DNA from: Zygnema cylindricum
Lineage: Eukaryota; Streptophyta; Zygnematophyceae; Zygnematales; Zygnemataceae
Assembly: GCA_037447655.1 (NCBI GenBank)
Contig: JBBHKE010002653.1
Span: 1-35,965, forward strand
Reading direction: 5' to 3'
DNA: 35,965 bases
Shown here: piece by piece, positions 22,320-32,300 of the stretch
How positions within the stretch are numbered: position 1 is the stretch's first letter
Layout: the number at the start of each line of letters is the position of its first letter
Made by a program: the position numbers and the translations under genes
Notes under the pieces: model-generated
What the model was told of the DNA's origin: nothing
The model's input: the letters and a program-made list of their open reading frames with translations, nothing else
The model's database searches: none

Positions 22320-22946
22320 AGAAGGGGAATGTTACCAAATCATAGTGAGCACCTCTAAGCGCCGAGAGGGCACCGATGGCACCGACGTTCGGTGGCGCTA
22401 AGACGTCAAAATCATTGATGGCGATAAAGGTACTTTGGACGTCTAGTTGGTTTGGCAGTTTTTGGTTTGTTGGTCAAATTAGGCCGTTAGGTTTAGTCGG
22501 TTCAATTAGATTTTGTTTAGTTTTACTTTGTGAAGTGAACGCCACAAGCATGGTTATTCTTGGTCATATAGAAATATGAAGTAATGCCACGTAGGCATTT
22601 TCTCTTTCAGCTTATGGATGTTAATATTCTTTTGGATGCGGCGTTATTTCAATAAACCCGGCATGAACATGAACCTACGTGGTTCCAATCGAAATGAACC
22701 ACGTAAGCGATTTGTGCCTTGCTGGCACGACCTGATGGAGAAGTGATGAAAGTACTACTGCCAGTAAATGTGTCGTACGATTATTGGAAAATGGACGACA
22801 ACCCTTACTCGGCACCTTTTTTTGAGGTGCAAAAAAGAGTAAAGTGAGGAAAACTTTGTACACAAAAGTTCTATTAATAAATGAGTTTCGGAACTATACT
22901 TTGTGGTGAATCTATTGTGCATTTGAGTGTCGTGCTTCTTTCAACA
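22320..22946 (+). mobile_element. PPT and 3' LTR of the plus-strand copia remnant
   Basis: AGAAGGGGAA just before 22330 is the polypurine tract and TGTTACCAAATC at 22330 is the LTR start. A TATA-like ATTAATAAATGAG lies near 22873. The end at TTCAACA (22946) is a guess, since no second LTR is available. Confidence 0.6.
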
Positions 22947-23031
22947 ATCACCACTTGTCACGATTGCCCGATTCATATGTTTACCAAGCAGAAAGTTTAT
23001 TGAGAATTGGCTCCAATGGCATTTCACCTTT

Positions 23032-23570
23032 TGTCACACCCCGCCGCATAATACTTTGTTTTAAAACTCAATATTTTGGTGTTTGAAAGCATACAAAAAC
23101 TAAAAAAGTCTATGTGAAACACCACGATAAAGACCGTTCAAGCAAGCAAAAGATATGATAAATTTTTATCAAACGAAGTGAGAAGTCCGACCAAAGTCCA
23201 ATACATTTAACCAAAAAGGTTTTCTCACAAAGATAACAATAAAACAACATTGAATGTGTCACTCATTCTAACTCCAACACTCGGTCGAAAATTATCGAGC
23301 TCCCGAAGGAATCAAAAAACGTATACGACGCGCAAAATGCGCAGCAATCAATCACTTGCATCAACTCCAACTAGTTATCAAACGTACAAAGAATAACCTG
23401 TACTATGGTACATAGCGTTTGCTCATCTCAAAACGACGTAACTAGCCGTGCTAAATAAGACATACAAACGGAAAAAAACACTAAAATACTCCACAACGAA
23501 CACGTATATATTTGTCCGTAAGATAGAGACCCAAACAAGAAAGAGCCCGATACCACGATAATGCCCAACA
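23032..23570 (-). mobile_element. 3' LTR of a minus-strand copia remnant
   Basis: On the minus strand the LTR starts TGTTGGGCATTATCG at 23570, after the PPT GAGAGGGGGAA (23571-23581), and ends GGGGTGTGACA at 23032. These are textbook TG...CA ends, 539 bp apart. Confidence 0.75.
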
Positions 23571-23589
23571 TTCCCCCTCTCATGTCGTG

Positions 23590-24020
23590 TCCAATTCAAT
23601 ACAACCTTAAGTTGGGTCGCCTCCTCAAAATGACAAGAAAGGTTGTCTCCTTAGTCAACATATTCGCGACTTTCTTCAAAGGGAAAACGTATAGAAACTC
23701 AAAAACTCGAATGTGTTTGGTGCGACTTTGAAAAATTGGATATCTCAAAAGGGCCATAGAACTTCTCTTCTCCATAAAGATCTTCAAGCCCAATGGGAAT
23801 CGTCAACTCTCCCCGTCTCTTTTTTTCCTAAACAGAGGCCTTTGAAGTATGACTCACTGCCATGTACTCTAGTTTTGCCCAAATAGAATTTGGGCTCACT
23901 AACATTTTTACGTAACAACGCGTCTATCTCGGCACCGGGAACATTTTCACCAACGAGGACCATAGAATACGCCCATCGTAGGACATTGGACAAATGTCGA
24001 GAGACATGCGACATGCACTC
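23590..24020 (-). pseudogene. Decayed copia RNase H, minus strand
   Basis: Minus-strand frames carry AKLEYMAVSHTSKA (an STEAEYMA-type RNase H block) and, in another frame, QSRTKHIRVFEFLY followed by KKVANMLTKET and RRRPNLRLY. This is the C-terminal end of copia pol, closest in layout to the intact-structured element at 24813. Frameshifts separate the parts. Upstream domains are missing, so this is a 5'-truncated remnant. Confidence 0.82.
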
Positions 24021-24807
24021 GTGATTGTAAGGCCCGCGACCAAAGTGACGATGTTGTTAATAAGATTTACTCCTCGAGCGACGACAACTTAATGGGAACC
24101 GTTACGCAAGCGTTGTAGGCCAAATGACGTCTTTCCAAAGACAAGACATCACGCATTGGTAACCAAGGGGGGCGTGGTTAGGGCTTTGCCGCCCAAAGGG
24201 ATGTTATGCACCGTTGATTTGGACAACGTACATTCTTACAACCGAAGGGACAAGAGGCTAGCTAGGGAATGTATGGTCAGTGGGGCTATCGTGGGTCCGC
24301 TAAGGACACCTTCTTACCCCAAAATAGTACATCACGAATGGACGATAATTAGTCAGACCAACTTTAGACAATAAGAAACGTTCCCACTAGATACGCGACT
24401 AGGGAAATGACACTTTCTAAAAGCGGGAGAGGCTAGCCCATGTTGTTAATCGCTTTAAACCTTTGCTAATAAATAGATGTAGGCCCTTTTCATACGCCCA
24501 TTGATTGACTCTTTAGAAAATATATGGTAAATTTGATACTCATGAACTAAAGTTAGGTAAGAAATGAGTGTAAGGGGAACAACTCTAGCCTTACCACAAC
24601 CTATTGATGGAGTACTACCAAGGTGTAATTGGACCACACGTTCTTTGGTTTAATTATTTTCCACTACGAACTATAACCTGAGCGGTCTGAATTAGATGAG
24701 GTTGTGGAGCCCAACGTAGTGTGTGCCCCAGTCTCTTATGTCGAGACAAGAGGCTCGCCTACTTGGCCTTGAGACGCCTTCTATTGGCGTTTTTCCTACT
24801 TCATTTC
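24021..24807. other. Non-coding stretch, no gene recognised
   Basis: Mixed-composition sequence with short open frames (24156-24374 plus; 24455-24637 minus) lacking known motifs. It ends at the target site of the copia insertion. Confidence 0.35.
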
Positions 24808-24812
24808 ATACT
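24808..24812. repeat. Target-site duplication, left copy (ATACT)
   Basis: ATACT here and at 30883-30887 flank the copia element exactly at its LTR ends. Confidence 0.92.
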
Positions 24813-25456
24813 TGTTAGGACGTACAATTTTTGAATCTACGTTTACGTTACGTTGGTGCGTAGTTAGTGTGGATATAGATTTGATCGTGGGTCGGTTTGC
24901 GTATTTTGGTTTTGTTTCGTATAGTTTGATGTAATATTTCGTACGTGTACTTTTCACGTGTACACGATTAGATATGATTTGATTTATTTTGTTTCGTTTA
25001 AGTTCTAGTACCTACGTCGAGAAGTTTCGTTTCGCGCGACGTACGTGTAGTAGTTTCGTTTCGCGCGACGTACGTCTAGTAGTTTCGTTTCGCGTATAGG
25101 ACTTTGTCAGTTTTGTTTCTAGTAGTTTCATTTTTGTTTTGTACCACATTTACGTCTAAGTACATTTTGACACTTCTAGAGTTAGTGTTCTAGATTGTTT
25201 CCACGACTTAGTTTAAAAAGCCATCGTGTGAGTTAGATATAATAATTAGGAATCAATCAAGAGTCAATTATGGAGGGATGAATTAAGAGAAGTGTAATGT
25301 TTAAAGATTGAGTTAATATGAGTTTATTTTATTTCTCTCTATCTTGGATTATGAGCTTTTGATGTGTTGTAATGTTTGATTTGATTTCAATTTCGCTTCC
25401 GCATTGAGACATTTAAGTATTTGTGAGAGCATTGCGATTGACTCTTATTCCCATCA
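24813..25456 (+). mobile_element. 5' LTR of the copia element
   Basis: It starts TGTTAGGACG and ends CCCATCA. It contains 2.6 units of a 29-bp repeat with core AGTTTCGTTTCGCGCGACGT at 25021-25100, one unit more than the 3' LTR. Confidence 0.93.
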
Positions 25457-25458
25457 AT

Positions 25459-25470
25459 TGGTATCGGAGC
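25459..25470 (+). promoter_or_regulatory. Primer binding site
   Basis: TGGTATCGGAGC, two bases after the LTR end, matches the initiator tRNA-Met complement with one mismatch (TGGTATCAGAGC). It would prime minus-strand DNA synthesis. Confidence 0.88.
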
Positions 25471-25530
25471 AGTGTTTATTCAACTTAGATTTGAGTTAAA
25501 AATTGATTAAGAATTGAGAGTTTATGAGTT

Positions 25531-27303
25531 ATGGTGGAGGAATACTCCGCAAAGAAGGAAGACACTGAAGTTAGTTTTGGAGTTGGAGAATCGGAGAAGC
25601 TATCAATGGCGAAGGAGAGTCTCACAATTCAGTTTGATCCAATAATTATGGAGGAACTTTACGAATTCCTAAAGGCAAAAAGAGAAGGACAATCTTTCGG
25701 TAAAACTCCTACCTTTGGGGGCAATACAGATGATGAGAGTTATAAGAAGAGTAAAAAGGGCAAAATGAAAGTACCTTTTTATGATGATGATGATGAGTCG
25801 AGTTCAAATGAAGAGTCTGATTATAAGGTGTCGTCTAAGACTATCATTCTTAATGGAAATAATTATCCTGTATGGAAGAGATATATTCAAGGAACCTTTA
25901 CTCCAAAGAAATTGTGGAAAATACTTACAAGAGAAGAGAAAAGACCATTAGATGAAAAAGGAAGGAAAAAGTGGGATACTAAAGATATGGCAGCTTTGAC
26001 TGCATTACTTCAGGGTAGTAGTAGTTCGGTTCATGAGCATATGTTAACTCATGATACCGCTCATGCTTGTTGGACCCATCTACAAAATTTGTATGAGAAA
26101 GGATTCGCCACTAAATCTATTTATGTATTTCATGACTTTATTCAGTTTAGGATGAAGAGTAATGAGTCGATTGATGATGCTCTAAAAAGATTTAATGTTT
26201 TGATAGAGCAGTTGAATAGCGCAGGAAAGTTTCCTCCTGAAGATGAAAAAATATTTCTGTTTCTCAATGGATTGCCATCTAAGTTTGATGTTACAGTAGA
26301 AGTTATAAGATCTACAGAGACACCCACTTTTGATTTTGCTATTAACCATCTAAAAGGTGCAGAGAAGAGTAAAGAGAAAAATAGTAGTGGATTTGGAAAT
26401 AGTAATGTAAACCTCACCGACACGTCTGAGGTATATTCTCTACGTGGCCGTGGAGGTAGAGGAAGGTTTAGATCAAGAGGGGGTAGAAACAATATTCAGA
26501 ATTCAAGATTTGGAAGAGGTTATAGCGATGAAGGTGATGTAAGTCATGTTACTTGTTATAAGTGTAATAAGGAAGGACATATGGCTACTAACTGTCCAGA
26601 TAGGGAAAAGCAATGCAATATTTGTCGGAAATGGGGACATGTTAGTGCTCAGTGTTTTCAACGAAATGGAGGTGGATCATCTTACTATTCGGAAAGAGGA
26701 AGAAATCGAGGTGGACATCGAGGACGAGGTCGTGGAAGATTTGGAGAATCACGTGGAGGAGGCCATCAAACCCACTATACACATTTTCATGACGACCAAG
26801 GCGTTAAGTCTCTAAACTTTTCTATGATAATGAAAGAAAATGGAAATGTTGCTGTCAATTCTGCAAATTCCGCATGTGGGAGTCAAAGTTATAAAGATTT
26901 GATAGTTGATTCTGGAGCAACTCATCATGTTTGTAGTGATCTTAGTTTGTTTACGGATTTGAGAAAGCTTACAGTTCCTAAGACTATTACGGTTGCTAGT
27001 GGACATGTTGTCCCGATAGATACTGTGGGAACAATCAGATTAGATTTACCTGTTAAGAATATGAATGGTCAAATTGTTGTAAACAAAGTGAATTTGAACA
27101 ATACTTTGTATTTTCCTGATGGAGTTGTAAACCTTGTTAGTGTTCCACAAATACAAAAGAATGGTGGTAGAGTAATCTCGTTTGAAAATGGAAGAATAGT
27201 TTTCCAAGATAGAGAAGGAAATCAATTTGGAGAAGGTTATGTAACTGATTGTATGCAAAGTAAGTTAAAATGGATTAGACCACAGAAAGATCAGAGTTCA
27301 TAA
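25531..27303 (+). CDS. Copia gag and protease (first open part of gag-pol)
   Basis: This is a 590-codon frame, the longest in the window. Residues 1-100 are acidic and lysine-rich. Residues 105-275 form a DUF4219/UBN2-type gag starting at IILNGNNYPVWKRY. Residues 300-345 and 385-420 are Arg-Gly-rich and would bind RNA. Two CCHC knuckles are intact: CYKCNKEGHMATNC from residue 342 and CNICRKWGHVSAQC from 362. The retropepsin motif VDSGATHHVC has its catalytic Asp at 460. A TAA at 27301 ends the frame before integrase. The same frame continues after the stop, so gag-protease alone may be expressible, with pol cut off. Confidence 0.9.
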   Translation: MVEEYSAKKEDTEVSFGVGESEKLSMAKESLTIQFDPIIMEELYEFLKAKREGQSFGKTPTFGGNTDDESYKKSKKGKMKVPFYDDDDESSSNEESDYKVSSKTIILNGNNYPVWKRYIQGTFTPKKLWKILTREEKRPLDEKGRKKWDTKDMAALTALLQGSSSSVHEHMLTHDTAHACWTHLQNLYEKGFATKSIYVFHDFIQFRMKSNESIDDALKRFNVLIEQLNSAGKFPPEDEKIFLFLNGLPSKFDVTVEVIRSTETPTFDFAINHLKGAEKSKEKNSSGFGNSNVNLTDTSEVYSLRGRGGRGRFRSRGGRNNIQNSRFGRGYSDEGDVSHVTCYKCNKEGHMATNCPDREKQCNICRKWGHVSAQCFQRNGGGSSYYSERGRNRGGHRGRGRGRFGESRGGGHQTHYTHFHDDQGVKSLNFSMIMKENGNVAVNSANSACGSQSYKDLIVDSGATHHVCSDLSLFTDLRKLTVPKTITVASGHVVPIDTVGTIRLDLPVKNMNGQIVVNKVNLNNTLYFPDGVVNLVSVPQIQKNGGRVISFENGRIVFQDREGNQFGEGYVTDCMQSKLKWIRPQKDQSS

Positions 27304-28131
27304 ATTTCAGTTAATGTTGTAAGTTCTGAAAGAGGAGATCTAAGTTTATGGCATCATAGACTATGTCATACTTCTGAGTCTAATATAAAGAATATGATGA
27401 AAAGTGCAGCAGTAAGAGGATTAGAGTGTGTATTAGGAGAAAAAGTTCAAGGTTGTAATGGTTGTAGCAAAGGGAAACAAATAAGCAAATCTCATCCTGT
27501 AAAAGATGTGAAGTATAGAGCTAGTGCTCCACTTGAGCTTGTTCATGTAGACTTATGTGGAGACGTCAAACCATTAAGTCTAGGAGGACATAAGTATATC
27601 TTTGTAATTGTGGATGATTATAGTCGAAAAAGTTGGGTATATTTGTTGAAACATAAGTCAGAAGCGTTATATAACTTTCGAGAATTTGTTGTAATGGCTG
27701 AGAGAGAAACGGATAGAAAGTTAAAAGCAATTAGATCAGATAATGGAGGAGAATTTGTTGTTTTTAAAAGCTTTTGTAAGAAAAGAGTTATTAAGCAGCA
27801 ATTTACGGCTGCACACTCACCTCAGTCTAATGGAGTTGCTGAAAGAAAGAATAGGACTCTTCAAGAGATGGTAAGAGCTATGTTACATAGCGCTAAACAT
27901 AGTGTGAGGTTTTGGGGAGAAGCTGTTCTTACAGCAAATTACATTTGTAAAAGAAGACTAACTTCGGTTTTTGGAGATAAGACGCCTGAAGAATTGTGGA
28001 GTGGCAAAATTCCATCTGTTCGACATTTGAGGATTTGGGGATGCCGAGCCACTGTCTACGTCGAGAAAAGATATCGAGCCGGAAAATTCAGTCCAAGATC
28101 ATGGACGGGTATCTTTGTTGGGTATAGTTAG
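27304..28131 (+). pseudogene. Copia integrase (same frame, after the TAA)
   Basis: The frame reopens after 27303 and encodes the zinc-binding start LWHHRLCHTS with CNGCSKGK. The catalytic core has D at 27550 (VHVDLCGD), D at 27739 (RSDNGGEF) and E at 27841 (NGVAERKNR). The last two are separated by 33 residues instead of the usual 35, due to a two-codon shortening after GGEF. The GKFSPRSWTGIFVGYS block ends at a TAG (28129). No ATG is needed if read as part of the polyprotein; the first internal ATG is at 27394. Confidence 0.92.
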
Positions 28132-28947
28132 AATTCAAGTCAATACAGGATTTTTAATCTCGCTAATCGAACAGTTGTCGAGTCGAGGAATGTGGAGTTT
28201 CACGAAGATTTGGCGAAAGCAATAGAGTTCACAAAAGATAAGGAAGAAAGTTTGGATTTTGAGGAAGAGAGCAATTTGGAGGAGTTCAAAATTAATGACG
28301 AGAGTGACGAAGAGGAGGATGAAGAAATTCCATTGAAAAAGAAGAAATCTAATAAAGTTGGTAAGAAATTTGAATCTTCCTAATCTGACTCTGAAAGCTT
28401 GAAAAGTGAGAATGGAAGTCAAAGTTCTAAGTCTAGTGAAAGATCCCTTAGCAGACAAAGATGTGAATGTAGTTTGCCATCTGTAAGTGAGAAGGGTGAG
28501 AGAGATGATGTTGTTGAAGAAGATATTGTTGTTAGAAGACGTAATCGAGCAAATAAAGGAAAGGCTCCTGAGAGATTAACTCTTCACATGAATGCTAAGA
28601 ATAAGTCGGTCAATTTTATCTCATAAGCTAGATTAAATGAGTTTTTTTTATAGCAATTACTGAGTGAGCCTCAGAATGGGGATCCTAAATCCTATTCAGA
28701 AGCTGTAGCATCAAGTGATTGGAATGAAAAATGGAAACCAACTTTTGAGAAAGAGCTTAAGTCTATTATTGATAATGGAACATTTGAAGAAGTAGTTTTA
28801 CCTGAGGGAAAGAAAGTTATTGATTGAAAATGGGTATTTAATACTAAAACGGGTGCATCAGGTGAAATTTTCAAATATAAGGCAGGATTAGTTGGTAAAG
28901 GTTTTCAGCAGAAACAAGGTATAAATTATACAAAATCATATGCACCT
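28132..28947 (+). pseudogene. Copia integrase-RT linker and RT start, five-stop region
   Basis: The gag-pol frame continues here without indels but is broken by stops at 28381, 28624, 28651 and 28825 (and opens after 28129). The linker is acidic and serine-rich (DESDEEEDEEIPLKKKKS). The RT fingers start follows with DWNEKWKPTFEKELKS, LPEGKKVID, a TGA, then KWVFNTKTG and GFQQKQGINYTKSYAPVV. This is the most damaged part of the element. Confidence 0.88.
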
Positions 28948-30207
28948 GTGGTTAAGTTTGATAGTTTAAGGATGATTATTGCAATTGCTGCTGCTAAGAG
29001 TAAGCATATCCACCAAATGGATGTTGAAATCGCTTTTCTAAATGGAGAATTGGAAGATGAAGTTTATATGAAGATTCCAGAAGGAGTTTCGGGCAAACCT
29101 GGACATGTGTGGAAGTTGAAGAAGTCGCTCTATGGACTTAAGCAAGCTCCAAGGACATGGTACACTCGTCTTCATAAGGTACATTTGGATTTTGGTTTTG
29201 TTCGTACATTTTCGGATTTAGGTGTTTATGTGAAAGGAGAAGGAGTTGATCAAATTATTTTCAGTGTGTATGTTGATGATTTTATTATGATTTCAGATAG
29301 TCTTGAAAGGATTCAAGAATTGAAATGTTTTCTCAGTAAATTCTTCAAAGTTACCGATTTAGGAGAAGCTAAGTACATTCTTGGTATTGAGGTGATTAGA
29401 GATGAGTTTGGTTCTTTGAAACTTAGTCAGGAACAATATTGTAAGGAAGTCTTAGCTAGATTCTCTTTGTTGAATGTTAAGCCTTTGAGTACACCTTTGG
29501 ATCCTAGTGTTCAGTTGAGTAAAGCAAAAAGTGAGCCAACAATTGATGTACCTTATAGAGAAGCAGTTGGTTGTTTGATGTACCTTAGTGTTGGAACTAG
29601 ACCAGATATTTCAGTTGTTGTTAGTATTGTGAGTAAGTATTGTCAAGCACCTAAGAAGTGTCATTGGGAGAGTGTTAACAGGATCTTTAGATATTTGGTT
29701 GGAACCTTAAGTTGTGGTTTAGTTTATAAGGCGGATTCAGAGTTAGATTGTTTTGGATATTGCGATTCCGATTGGGGTGGAGACTTCGACACGGGAAAGT
29801 CAACATCCGGTCACGCTTTTGTTTTATGTGGAGGTGCGATTTCGTGGAGTTCGAGACTTCAACCTACGGTGGCCTTGAGTTCGACGGAGGCCGAATATAT
29901 GGCGACTTGCCATGCTGCAAAAGCTTCTATTTGGTTAAGAGAAATGTTAAGTGAGTTGGGAATTATCATTAAGTGTATGAAGTTATTTTCAGATAGTATG
30001 TCTAGCATTGCATTGGCTAAGAATCCAGTGTTTCATAAGAGGACTAAGCACATTAGGATTCAGTGGCATTTTGTGAGAGACTTAGTAAATGGTGGTGAGA
30101 TTGAGTTCATTTTTGTACCAACAGGTGAAAAAGCAGCTGACATGTTAACTAAAGCTGCTATGTATGATGTCTTTGTGAGAGGAAGGCCTAAGTTAGGATT
30201 ATTTTGA
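28948..30207 (+). pseudogene. Copia reverse transcriptase palm and RNase H
   Basis: This 419-codon frame, in the same phase as gag-pol, holds most RT domains: QMDVEIAFLNGELEDEVYM, LYGLKQAPRTWY, and the catalytic SVYVDDFIMI (YVDD at 29269-29280). Then come the thumb region LGIEV, the RPDIS block and the RNase H catalytic segments GYCDSDWGGD, STEAEYMA and FSDSMSS. It ends with HKRTKHIRIQWHFVRD, KAADMLTKA and a TGA-terminated RPKLGLF. All catalytic residues are present; the defect lies upstream in 28129-28827. Confidence 0.92.
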
Positions 30208-30239
30208 GTTTGGTTAAGATTTAGTGTAGATTCAACATT

Positions 30240-30250
30240 GAGAGGGGGAT
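30240..30250 (+). promoter_or_regulatory. Polypurine tract
   Basis: GAGAGGGGGAT lies directly before the 3' LTR and would prime plus-strand DNA synthesis. The same tract (visible as GGGGAT on the minus strand) precedes the LTR at 35959. Confidence 0.9.
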
Positions 30251-30882
30251 TGTTAGGACGTTCAATTTTTGAATCTACGTTTACGTTACGCTGGTTTGTA
30301 GTTAGTGTGGATATAGATTTGATCGTGCGTCGGTTTGCGTATTTTGGTTTTGTTTCGTATAGTTTGATGTAATATTTCGTACGTGTACTTTTCACGTGTA
30401 TACGATTAGATATGATTTGATTTATTTTATTTCGTTTAAGTTTTAGTACCGTACATCGAGAAGTTTCGTTTCGCGAAACCTACGTCTAGTAGTTTCGTTT
30501 CGCGAATGTTAATTTTGTCGTATAGGACTTTGTCAGTTTTGTTTCTAGGAGTTTCATTTTTGTTTTGTACCACATTTACGTCTAAGTACATTTTGACACT
30601 TCTAGAGTTAGTGTTCTAGATTGTTTCCACGACTTAGTTTAAAAAGCCATCGTGTGAGTTAGATATAATAATTAGGAATCAATCAAGAGTCAATTATGGA
30701 GGGATGAATTAAGAGAAGTGTAATGTTTAAAGATTGAGTTAATATGAGTTTATTTTATTTTTCTCTATCTTGGATTATGAGCTTTTGATGTGTTGTAATG
30801 TTTGATTTGATTACAGTTTCGCTTCCGCATTGAGACATTTAAGTATTTGTGAGCGCATTCCGATTGACTCTTATTCCTATCG
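30251..30882 (+). mobile_element. 3' LTR of the copia element
   Basis: It starts TGTTAGGACG and ends CCTATCG, where the terminal CA has changed to CG. It carries only 1.6 units of the 29-bp repeat, followed by AATGTTAATTTTGTC, which is absent from the 5' LTR. Confidence 0.92.
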
Positions 30883-30887
30883 ATACT
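30883..30887. repeat. Target-site duplication, right copy (ATACT)
   Basis: Matches 24808-24812 exactly. Confidence 0.92.
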
Positions 30888-31084
30888 TTCCCATTTTCTC
30901 TTGGCACGTCTCTTAGGATTCCCCTTGACAATTGTTGTTAGACAATAGACTCTCACAGTTCCCCTTTGCCACTCTTGTGCAACCCTAGACTCCCATACGA
31001 TGCCTTAAATTTGTAAATTTTCTTCTAGGTCCCATATTCTTGTTCATATTTACCATAATATTAATATTTTCCATGGAAATATAA

Positions 31085-31112
31085 ATATATATATATATAT
31101 ATATGTGTGTGT
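31085..31112. repeat. AT/GT microsatellite
   Basis: A run of about ten AT dinucleotides passes into four GT dinucleotides. Confidence 0.9.
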
Positions 31113-31194
31113 AAGTTATTTATTAATTCCATATGCAAATACCATAATACAAGATTTACGCGTGAGAGATAAGTTTGAAAAGGTTAGACTACAC

Positions 31195-31430
31195 AAAAAA
31201 AATTGAATGATGCTTTGTTTATTCCTAATGGAGTGGTGAATTTTGTAAGTGTTTTTTAAATTAAAAAGGTTGGAGGTGGAGTCATTTCTTTGAAGGATTT
31301 TAGAATGCTAGAGGTTTTTGAGGTTTGAGTTTTTACAGTTTTAGGAGGGATCGTAATTCAGATTTTGTTTTAAGTAAACAAATGGATAATAAAAATAAGC
31401 AAACTAAATGGGTAATGATACTGTGTAATA
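31195..31430 (+). pseudogene. Copia protease C-terminal remnant
   Basis: The plus strand encodes ALFIPNGVVNFVSVF, a stop, then IKKVGGGVISLKDFRM. This matches the LYFPDGVVNLVSVPQIQ and GGRVISFENGRI part of the element at 24813-30882, at roughly 27100-27200, but is clearly diverged. It is a scrap of an older, related family with no flanking LTR seen. Confidence 0.72.
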
Positions 31431-31720
31431 AGTTGGTTTTGGAGGGTTTTCAGTCTAAACGTTATTATGGGGCCAAAAATTGATCCTACGTGATCTTACG
31501 GATCCTATTTTGGAAATAAAAAATAGAAATAGAAAAATTGGTTTTCTAGACTTAGTGGAAATCAAATATACAAATATTTGATATTTTCTACTGGTGCTTC
31601 CCTCTGGCCAACCAGCTTGAATGTGATGCACATGTGTGAAATCCATCGTGGACATTAGTCCAATAAAATAGGGGGAGAAATAAATTAAAATTGATTAGTC
31701 ATTTGTGTTTAAGATACAGT
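31431..31720. other. Non-coding stretch, no gene recognised
   Basis: AT-rich sequence, including a purine run AGGGGGAGAAA near 31668. No domain or repeat is recognised. Confidence 0.35.
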
Positions 31721-32300
31721 ACAAGCGCCATAAAGTAACTCCTCATACCTTTTAAAACTACTCATTTCAACATGTTGTTGTTTTTCCATATAAAGTTGTG
31801 TAATAACTGACATTTTTACTCCCATGTATTTCTTTTTCTGTATAAGGTTTTGTAAAAACTAACATTTATTTTTTAATTTTCATGGCTTTTCAAAACCTTC
31901 AAAATGAAAGTAGAAACACATCTGGGAGATAATGCTTTCCACATATTATTTCTTGTCCATTTAGAGTAGAATAATGACTGACATTTTCTTCCATTTTTCT
32001 ATACAAAAATTGAATAATTTCTGGGATTTGTTTTTTATTTTTTTCTATAGCTCTTCAAAAACTTCAACATGATGAACATTCGAAAGTAGAATAGAGTTCC
32101 GGGAAAAAAATCTTTCGGCACAAACTTTTGTTCCATATAAAGTAGAAAATCAACTGACATTTTCTCTCATGTGTTTGCTTTTCTATGGAAAGTTCTATTA
32201 TAAGAAACATTTTTGTTCTTTTCTCAGGGCCGTTCAAAAACTTCAATACGAAGAACATTTGAAAGTAGAAATGGTTCCGGGAAAATTTTAGACGGAGAAG
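31720..32300. repeat. Diverged tandem repeat, period 164-180 bp, about 3 copies
   Basis: Collinear markers recur: TTCAAAA-CTTCAA at 31889, 32053 and 32233; ACTGACATTTT at 31806, 31977 and 32153; and GAAAGTAGAA with TTCCGGGAAAA in the later units. The spacing drifts, showing old copies. Confidence 0.7.

Larger units (their letters stand above)
24813..30882 (+). mobile_element. Complete-length Ty1/copia element, 6,070 bp
   Basis: The element has two similar LTRs, an initiator-Met PBS, gag-protease-integrase-RT-RNase H in one frame, a PPT, and a 5-bp ATACT duplication. The LTRs differ by roughly 20 substitutions over about 630 bp plus a repeat-number change, suggesting fairly recent insertion. 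Six in-frame stops break gag-pol (27301, 28129, 28381, 28624, 28651, 28825), yet no frameshift is present. A second copy starts at 35298 in opposite orientation. Confidence 0.95.

Noticed and set aside
27301-28827. Alternative genetic code or programmed readthrough to explain six in-frame stops
   Set aside because: The long gag-protease and RT frames use no internal TAA, TAG or TGA, and the host-type gene ends normally. Ordinary nonsense mutations or a shared defective template are simpler.
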